Source: Skeletonema tropicum (lineage: Eukaryota > Bacillariophyta > Thalassiosirophyceae > Thalassiosirales > Thalassiosiraceae). From it: a stretch of DNA of 64,000 nucleotides. Of this stretch, positions 57,449 through 64,000 are shown one piece after another. Location of the stretch: positions 1,426,001-1,490,000 of the forward strand of contig CM074138.1 in the NCBI GenBank assembly GCA_037178625.1. Direction: 5' to 3'. The notes beneath the pieces are model-generated. The model ran no database searches and had not been told where the DNA came from. It saw nothing but the letters and a program-made list of their open reading frames with translations. Made by a program: the position numbers and the translations under genes. Each line of letters opens with the position of its first letter. Positions within the stretch are counted from its first letter, which is position 1.

Positions 57449-57877
57449 GATTATGATGATATGGTGGTCAAGGGGGTTGATACAATAGAAGGTTTATGAA
57501 CATGGAATTATGAATAATGTAGTGAATTAATGACCAAGGTTGTCGGGTCGTGATCTCGACGAAAGAGAAAAAATCTTCTTGAGCGGGATCTTCAGAAGAG
57601 CCAGCAACGTAGGAATTAGTATAAAAAGAGCGAGAGTAATAGTGCATGACCATGCAGGTTGTCGGGTCGTGATCTGAAAGAGAAAAAATCTCGCTTGAGC
57701 GGTCTCTTTGAAGATCCAACTGAAACTATGTAGGAATTAGTATAAAAAAGTAGCCCTAACTTCTGAAGTGCAATACTAATTCCTAAGTCAATCACCTACG
57801 TGAAAAGAGGTGAAAAGCTCCTGAAAACCTCCCTCCCTCTCTCTGCTTGTTGATATTTGTTTTGTTGTGCCGTTCCT
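57449..57877. repeat. 119-bp tandem pair upstream of GHL15-like gene
   Basis: Two direct units begin near 57538 and 57657, each with TTGTCGGGTCGTGATCT, AAGAGAAAAAATCT, a TTGAGCGG phrase and GTAGGAATTAGTATAAAA. The last phrase occurs inverted near 57773 (AATACTAATTCCTA). The pair could be part of the promoter of the minus-strand gene or an old element. Confidence 0.65.
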
Positions 57878-58030
57878 TACGGTGGACGTGGACGTGGACG
57901 CAGAATGAGTGTGTGGGCAGCTTGCACGTAGGAACTCCCCGAAACGGGCATCCCCCCTTTAAAAATCCCGGTTTATTTTTATTTTGGACGCAGATGAAAA
58001 TAATCTGCGTCCACGGACGCAGATCACCAC

Positions 58031-58593
58031 CAGGGTTTTGCACCCGAGGGAAAATCCCGTCGGGTACGGGTACGGGTATGGGTATCCCTGGTAAAGGGGC
58101 ATCGGGTATGGGTATCGGGTATATACCCGATACCCGAGTCAAAATACTCGGGTATCGGGTATTGGGTATGGGTATTTGTTTTAGCGACCATGGTACTAAT
58201 TCCTACCAATTTTAGCGAAATTGTTGGGTCTTAGAGAAAAATTTTGGTGACTCATTTCGCCAACGCTCGAAAGGAGGCTTTTTGAATTTGGAACTTGAGA
58301 TAAAATCTTTCCGAAATCGGGGCAGCTCGCCCGATTTGAAGAAATATTGGATCTTTTACGTGCAAAATCAAAGTACATACTTTGGTCTAAAATGGCCCCT
58401 AAACCGACCTTTTTCCACACGAAAATCACGAAATACCCATACCCGAAATCATGGGTATTTTACTCGGGTATCGGGTATCGGGTAATACCCGAGGGGGGAC
58501 TTTTTACGGGTATCGGGTATCGGGTATTTACCCGTACCCGAGCCAAAAACCTCGGGTATCGGGTATGGGTGCGAACTCGGGTGCAAAACCCTG
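58031..58593. mobile_element. hAT-type non-autonomous element, 563 bp
   Basis: Perfect 18-bp terminal inverted repeats CAGGGTTTTGCACCCGAG (58031-58048) and the complement at 58576-58593. An exact 8-bp target duplication ATCACCAC lies at 58023-58030 and 58594-58601. CAGGG ends and 8-bp duplications are typical of hAT. The interior is rich in CGGGTAT/ATACCCG repeats in both directions next to the ends (58060-58170, 58430-58575), giving large potential hairpins. No transposase. It sits inside the Harbinger element and is therefore younger. Confidence 0.93.
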
Positions 58594-58770
58594 ATCACCA
58601 CTTCCCACTTCCCATCACCCATCACCATCACGCACATTTACCTCCATTATCCACCCAATCCAATCTCCGTCCCAAAGTCCAAAGCAATGACAAGGAGTAT
58701 GGAGACGAGGTGGCAATAAGCTGGTATTTGAAAACGTTGCATTCCGTACTATTTACTACAAACATTCCAT

Positions 58771-59196
58771 CATGTCAAGAGGCCGAAGCATAACACCAAT
58801 TCCAACTCCAGTGGAAGAGGGGTTGCATACCGTGATAAAAAGGATCTTGCTTTGATTGCACAGCAACAGGAAAAGCAAGATCAGCATGCTTTCCTGTCTG
58901 AAATGGCCCAGCTAACTACGTTATTGAAATCGTTGGAGTCTTCATGTGAGAATATAATGAAGATGGCATCAGAGTGGAGACTTGGTGGGAATATGGAGTA
59001 ATGGGCAGACTACATGCTGGAGGCGGAAAAGCTAGAGGAAGAAATCACTGCGAAGAGGAAGGCATTGGAGAATTTGAAACAGAAGAGTAGCGCTACTACT
59101 ACTTCGCATGTTGCTGCTTTCCTCTCTAACGGAACAAAGCCTACTTCTGCAAAGAAGAGGAAGGCTGTCGAATCAAGTAATAATGATAGTGGCTAA
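58771..59196 (+). pseudogene. Second ORF of the Harbinger element, interrupted
   Basis: One frame reads from the RPKHNTNSNSSGRG region through LALIAQQQEKQDQHAFLSEM and EWRLGGNME, an in-frame TAA at 58999-59001, then WADYMLEAEKLEEEITAKRK and a basic tail to 59196. The product is helical and coiled-coil-like. In intact PIF/Harbinger elements the second ORF codes for a Myb/SANT-type protein helping the transposase; this could be the end of such a protein, but the Myb part is not seen. Confidence 0.5.
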
Positions 59197-59225
59197 TACG
59201 TGTGTTTAAAGTGCGTTTTTATCAT

Positions 59226-60888
59226 TTAGAGTTCAAATACTCCTCGTGGTTCTTGTCCTCTACTTCTGGGCCACGCTATTTCACCTCGCTGAAACTTGAT
59301 ATCAAAATGCTCTACCAACTTAGATCGGAAATAATCCAGGCTAAGACTACGAACATTAATCACACCATCATCTTCGACAGCACCAGCTGCAACATCATCG
59401 TCATAATCATCATGTTCATCCGTTACACCTCCAATCATTGATGTATCATACTCGCGAATCTGAGCAGGTGAGAGTAAGTTTCGCATAGCCATTGGTGCAT
59501 CACTTTCGTCAAACCCTCCTAACTCGCTCTCCCACTGGCTTGTGACATTCACTCCATCCCAAGGCTTATCCAGTCCATCTATTTCAAGCAACCAGTTATG
59601 CAATGCACAGCAAGTCAACCATACTCTATCAACAGATTGGGTTGAATGAAGTCGCACACCTGTCTTCAATATCCTCCAACGACCCTTTAAGATCCCAAAT
59701 GTACACTCTGAAAAAAAGAGAGCATTGATTTCCAATTGAGTAATCACACATAACACAATATATGAAATAATTAATTGTACAACTTACCGACATCTTTGCG
59801 CATGGATTCAATCATGCAGACCAGCGGATGTCTGCAGTCTTCACACAATTAGAAATAGGAGGGACAGTGGTAGACCAATTGTGATATCCATTGTCCACAA
59901 CAATCCAAACACCTTTGTATGTCACAGCAACAATCTCTTCTCCGCGCCTCTCAAGAAGCTCAAACGTGTAATCATCAAGTTTGTCCCCCCTCTTAACGTC
60001 TCGAATAAAGTCGTCGAAAAGAATGAGAGTCTTGTCATTGAACGAGCCAGGGTTGCCGGAAGTAGACGCTAGAATACGGCGGCGATGATTGACTGTCATG
60101 TTGTAAGTGCGGCAAGCATGCTTGGATTTAAATCCGATATGCGCACGCCTAGTTTTCCAGTTGCATAACTCATGGACAATGTTTGTTGCATCTGTAGATG
60201 CGAAGGCTCCGGGTAATCCAGCAGCAGCAAACTCATGCATGTGCTGCTGCACTTCTTCTTTCGTCTGAGGCGCTTTGACAAATCTTTCGTACAATACAGT
60301 GCTGCCAATCTCAATGAATTTGTGGAAGAATTTCCGATGTACTTCCTCAGATATAGCAGTAGACTCCTCTAGATCATCAAACGTCAATCCCCTTCCGAGG
60401 TATCGAAAAGCCCCAAGAATCAATAACTCCAGAGGTGACGACAATTTGCCTGTGGCATCTTTGCCCATCCACTCTGGAAACCACTTCTCTTTTCTTGCTT
60501 CGTCAACGAACCAAAGGAATTGTTTGTAGGGGTGTCGGAACCTACGTCGGAACTTGCGGAGAAATCTTGCATCATCTGGTTGCGGACAGTCAACATACAT
60601 GTGCCACCACAAAGATTCCTTTGGAGGAATCTCCTCCAGTCGGCCGTCTTCATTACGCCGTGCGAGAATAATTCTCTTTTGCCTTTTCTTTTTTTGTTGG
60701 TGTTCTACATCATCTTCTTCCTCTTCATCATCCTGGTGTAACATGGCATCGTAGAGCTCATTGTCGACATGGTCATCCATCATCTCTTTCAGATATTGTT
60801 GAATATCAAAAGATCCAGTTGTAGTGTCGTACCAGGTATTCTCAGCCTGCATGTCCGCTAGGATACTTGCGGCGTCGGCAAAAATCAT
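59226..60888 (-). pseudogene. Harbinger (HARBI1-like) transposase with frameshift
   Basis: Exons 59788-60888 and 59226-59707 with an 80-bp GT-AG intron. The DDE_Tnp_4 signatures are present: AFASTDATNIV (first Asp), WIVVDNGYHNW (second Asp) and, after the intron, ECTFGILKGRWRILK (Glu), then VDRVWLTCCALHNWLLE. An acidic Gln/Lys-rich N-terminal part precedes. Just before the intron, at about 59812, ADIRWSA runs into a TGA. Losing this by one added base restores the RWSxWxESMRKDV-type reading that leads to the intron, so a single-base deletion breaks the gene. The true ATG is at 60888. Confidence 0.82.
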
Positions 60889-61256
60889 GTTGATAATCAA
60901 TAATCGATGTCAGGTCGTGAGCTGTGTCCGTGTCGCTGTCGACAGGAAATGTTTTGGAGTTACGTTGGATGATCGTATTCATATCGCAATGAGATGCCGC
61001 AAGTAGAACTCAGTGCATAAATCTGATTCACCACAAACAAGAGCAGCGGCCCCGTGAAAATACTATGACCATGACAGGGTTGCAATGGCAGGTGTGCGTG
61101 TTGGTGATGTGGTGGATTTTGAATTTTTTTGAATTTTGGGCGGAAATGGGATGACTCTGTGTCTGCGTCTGCGTCCAATGGTAAGGGTCGTGAAGTGCGA
61201 ACAAGGACGCAGATGTGAAAAAGCGCGTTCTGCGTCCACGTCCACGTCCACCGTAC

Positions 61257-61766
61257 AAGTCAAAAACCATTTTGCGTCCACCCAAAATTGTCGAATGTCA
61301 GGCCTCTTTGGGGCAATATTACATATTGCCCTTCATTACCACGGCACCCACCGAAGACGCAATCCCTTTGTAAACTGTCTGAGGGCTTGAGTTTGCCTAT
61401 ACAGACCATCATACCATAAAGAACCACCTCAACGTCATAGATGAACTTCATGCGATTTTGTGTGGTGGACGCAAAATGGTCCGTCAGAATTCCTACGTAG
61501 GTTGCAGTACAAAAGCCCCCCGTAGACAAAATGTTAGCCTAAATGTCAGCCGAACCATGAGATTTTCGGCACGTACATCTGTAACAGCCTATAACATAGT
61601 GATAACCTAAACCTGATACAGAATTTTACTCCTATTACTATGCTAAAGAACTGCGTAATTTATTTCTTTGGGAGACCACCGTTTCGTCAAGGTGGAGATC
61701 ACCAAAAATGGCGAGTCAAAAATTGGACGCAAAATGGTCGAATGGACGCAAAATGGTTTTTGACTT
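61257..61766. mobile_element. 510-bp TIR element next to Harbinger
   Basis: Inverted 24-bp ends at 61257-61280 and 61743-61766, starting AAGTCAAAAACCATTTTGCG. The phrase TGGACGCAAAATGG also occurs inside, near 61464 and 61726. No ORF of note. It begins one base after the Harbinger TIR ends. No clear target duplication (left GTAC, right TAAG). Confidence 0.72.
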
Positions 61767-61878
61767 TAAGGAACGGCCTACATACTTAAGTCACGCCTTT
61801 CCGTTACCACCGCCGCCGCTAACAACAGCACGGCTGTCCCAGGCAAGAATTCGTGAATTTTAGCGATTTTTCTTATTC

Positions 61879-62529
61879 ACTAGCCTCGCTGACGCTCGTC
61901 TAGCCGCTGCGCGGGTTTTCTAAATAATACGAGAACTTGCTCGCTGACCTCGACCCTGACAATATAAATGTTTTCAAACTGACCACACTTCTTTCCTCTC
62001 TTCCATTCACCGAATCCGAGTAGGTCCATTTGCCTCTTCCGTGTGGCTTCCCATTTTCGTTCAACTCTCCTTCATATACAATCTTTCCGTTCTCCCAAAT
62101 ACCCTTGCATACTCGCCCGTCCTTATGTGTCATCTTTCCTATTCCATGCATCTCGTCAAATCTAAGCCAATCAAAGAAAGAGTCAATCGAAAATTCTAAA
62201 AACGGGGGGCAAGGGGGGGTGTCCCCCCTGAACAATCAAATCTAAGCCAATCAAAGAAAGAGTCAATCGAAAATTCTAAAAACGGGGGGGGCAAGGGGGG
62301 GTGTCCCCCCCTGAACAATCAAATCTAAGCCAATCAAAGAAAGAGTCAATCGAAAACTCTAAAAACGGGGGGGGGGCAAGGGGTAAATCAAGATCAAAGA
62401 AAGAGTCGATCGAATCGAAAATGCCCGTGAAGGCCAAAGGACACGCCAAAGGGCCCGGACGGAACGACCGACCGACCGACCGACCGACCGACCGAACGAC
62501 TTAGCATTAGCTCCTCTCATTATTTAGAT
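61879..62529. mobile_element. Helentron-like element, copy 3, with MORN fragment
   Basis: It starts with the shared 49-bp 5' block and ends with the shared 3' block (GCTCCTCTCATTATTTAGAT at 62510-62529). It has three 80-bp-type tandem units with C- and G-runs (62155-62390) and a GACC microsatellite before the end. The interior, on the minus strand at about 62018-62157, encodes MORN repeats: MHGIGKMTHKDGRVCKGIW, then IVYEGELNENGKPHGRGKW. This is a captured gene fragment without its own start or stop. Confidence 0.82.
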
Positions 62530-63389
62530 TTCAGATGCCCATCTGCTTCAACAAGTTCCGCTCCTGTCCGCCGCCACTTAGAGAAGCCCTCGCGCAATGG
62601 CCAAAAATTCCAAAAAGTTGCATAACTACGCCCTACCGTGCTCAGAAGAACCATTGCCATTGCTTCCACATCCTGCATTTGCTTAGGCTTTTTTCATAGT
62701 AGCTTCATCAAGTGCAGTCGGACATCCCATAAAAAAAGCCTAAGCAGACTCGGTAATGCAGCTCAACGAAACGATGATGCGTGCGCGAAACTTATTATTG
62801 GAACTTTTGTTGTTCTTGTCGATTGGAGAGTCATGTTGGTACACCATCAACGGAGGCGCAGACGAGTACAGCCTCGCTCGTCGACTTGGATTGTTTAGGA
62901 AGGACGATTAGTATGCTTTCCTTGTCGTCACTTGGCTGGTATCATACACTTGTACGGTCAATCCAGTTACTACTGAGCGTGAGAAGATGGAGAAGATACA
63001 AATCAATCGAGATGAATGGAACAATTTGATGATTGAATATAAAAGTAATGAGGTGTGAGCCGGCTCAAGTTGATTGGAGGAATGAGTTGATTAAAGACTA
63101 CGAACGTCCTTTTTGAATGGCAGCGAATGTACGTGACAAAAACTTTGCCATCGGCTCGTTCTACCGCTTCTACCGCTCCAAGATATGACAACAATGCAGC
63201 GCATTTAAAGTGGCAGTTTTGTTTCTGAGAGATAACATTTATTCACATCAAGCAACTGCGCGAAATTGTCCATATTTGGTTTAACGGGAGGAGGTTGTGT
63301 GTTTGGGGTCTCTAAGCTACTGCAGACGCAACAATTCAACACAAAGTTAACTTCATCAAATCAGACCTGATCGTCAGGATGCAATAGCG
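62530..63389. other. Spacer with a 14-bp hairpin, no gene seen
   Basis: About 860 bp. GCTTAGGCTTTTTT (62681-62694) and AAAAAAGCCTAAGC (62732-62745) are perfect inverted repeats with a 37-nt loop. Short ORFs only; none recognised. The right part grades into the 175-bp satellite. Confidence 0.5.
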
Positions 63390-64000
63390 TTAGATTATTG
63401 TGCAAGGCATTTGTGATTCAACAAGTTGAAGTGCTCAGACTTCTTCTATATATCAATGTGGACGACATATCAACTCAGACCTAACAAATATCTTACAAAG
63501 TCCGTACAATCACTATACTACTCAATTTTGGCCAATTTTATTGCCTTCGTAAGGACACATTTAGTGCTTCTATTGTGCATTCACACGTGATTTTACAGAT
63601 TGAAGTCACCAGACCTCTTCTATGCATTCATGTGGACGACATATCAACTCCAACCTCGGGTATGTCATCTGTAGCTCGTATGACACTACGCTACTCAGTC
63701 ACGGCCAAATCAATAAATGCCTCATCAGAACACATTGAGTGCTTCTATTGTGTGATATATCAGTGATGTAAGAGGTTTTAATAATCAGGCCTTATCTATG
63801 CATCCATGTAGACGACATATCAACTCCAACCTCGGGTATGTCATCTGTAGCTCGTATATCAATATGCTACTCAATCTTTGTCAAGCCCAGTGCCCTCTTC
63901 AAAACCCATATTTTGACTATATTGTGTGATGTATTTGTGCTTGTGAACGTTTTAGTCAGCAAACCTCTTCTATGCATGCATATAGACAAAATATCAACTC
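63390..64000. repeat. 175-bp satellite, right edge
   Basis: GACGACATATCAACT-type phrases recur at 63461, 63635, 63811 and (as GACAAAATATCAACT) 63985, spacing 174, 176 and 174 bp. Other shared phrases are CTTCTATGCAT and AACCTCGGGTATGTCATCTG. The units are well diverged and the array runs off the window. It is unlike the 184-bp family. Confidence 0.85.

Larger units (their letters stand above)
57878..61255. mobile_element. PIF/Harbinger element with 28-bp TIRs
   Basis: Perfect 28-bp inverted repeats lie at 57878-57905 (starting TACGGTGGACGTGGACG) and 61228-61255. They enclose a decayed Harbinger transposase on the minus strand and a second decayed ORF on the plus strand, the usual two-gene layout. 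A CGG/CCG end inside TA would suit the family's TWA preference, but left TTA and right TAC do not match as a target duplication; another element adjoins the right end. A hAT-type element is inserted 125 bp inside the left TIR. Confidence 0.82.

Noticed and set aside
1..64000. CRISPR array or prokaryotic operon structure
   Set aside because: No short regularly spaced repeats with unique spacers; genes have spliceosomal introns and wide spacing.

Overview
The window looks like nuclear DNA of a photosynthetic stramenopile, most likely a diatom. Two proteins begin with a signal peptide, an AF-type cleavage motif and then a twin-arginine lumenal signal (PsbP-like at 24.4 kb, Psb31-like at 34.2 kb), which is the usual layout for secondary-plastid import. 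Introns are short (about 70-190 bp, GT-AG, one probable GC-AG). The gene content is eukaryotic: exocyst Sec15, RNA polymerase III RPC9, a heat shock factor, class 3 lipase and acyl-CoA synthetase. I cannot name the species.

Layout. 0-0.5 kb: a 185-bp satellite array. 0.88-10.8 kb: one nine-exon minus-strand gene coding for about 3018 residues, in which a DUF1800 part, a DUF1501 part and a chain of carbohydrate-binding-like domains are fused. 11.3-24.1 kb: a repeat block with tandemly inserted elements separated by GGT, a duplicated host repeat that supplies the empty site, a Helentron-like element carrying an ORF, and a copy flanked by 28-bp direct repeats. 24.4-25.2 kb: the PsbP-like gene. 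25.9-28.4 kb: a 184-bp satellite array, related in inverted orientation to the one at the left edge. 29-42.2 kb: a gene-rich block (lipase, Psb31-like, TPR protein, acyl-CoA synthetase, RPC9). 42.3-44 kb: decayed gene fragments, including a partial copy of the engB-like gene found 8 kb away. 44-48.2 kb: non-coding, with a TIR element between two 250-bp direct repeats. 48.2-57.5 kb: HSF (with a transposon inside its intron), engB-like GTPase, SEC15 and a GHL15-like protein. 57.5-62.5 kb: a decayed PIF/Harbinger element with a nested hAT-type element, an adjoining TIR element, and a third Helentron-like copy carrying a MORN fragment. 63.4-64 kb: a third satellite (about 175 bp) running off the edge.

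The genes do not form a pathway. The two lumenal proteins belong to photosystem II, and the lipase and acyl-CoA synthetase could both act on lipids, but nothing in the sequence ties them together. The most informative material is the giant fusion gene and the mobile elements: one non-autonomous family with constant ends and a different interior in each of three copies, nested insertions with readable target duplications, and two satellite arrays of one family in opposite orientation. All exon models come from reading splice sites and frame by eye; where total coding length divides by three this is stated. No homology search was run.
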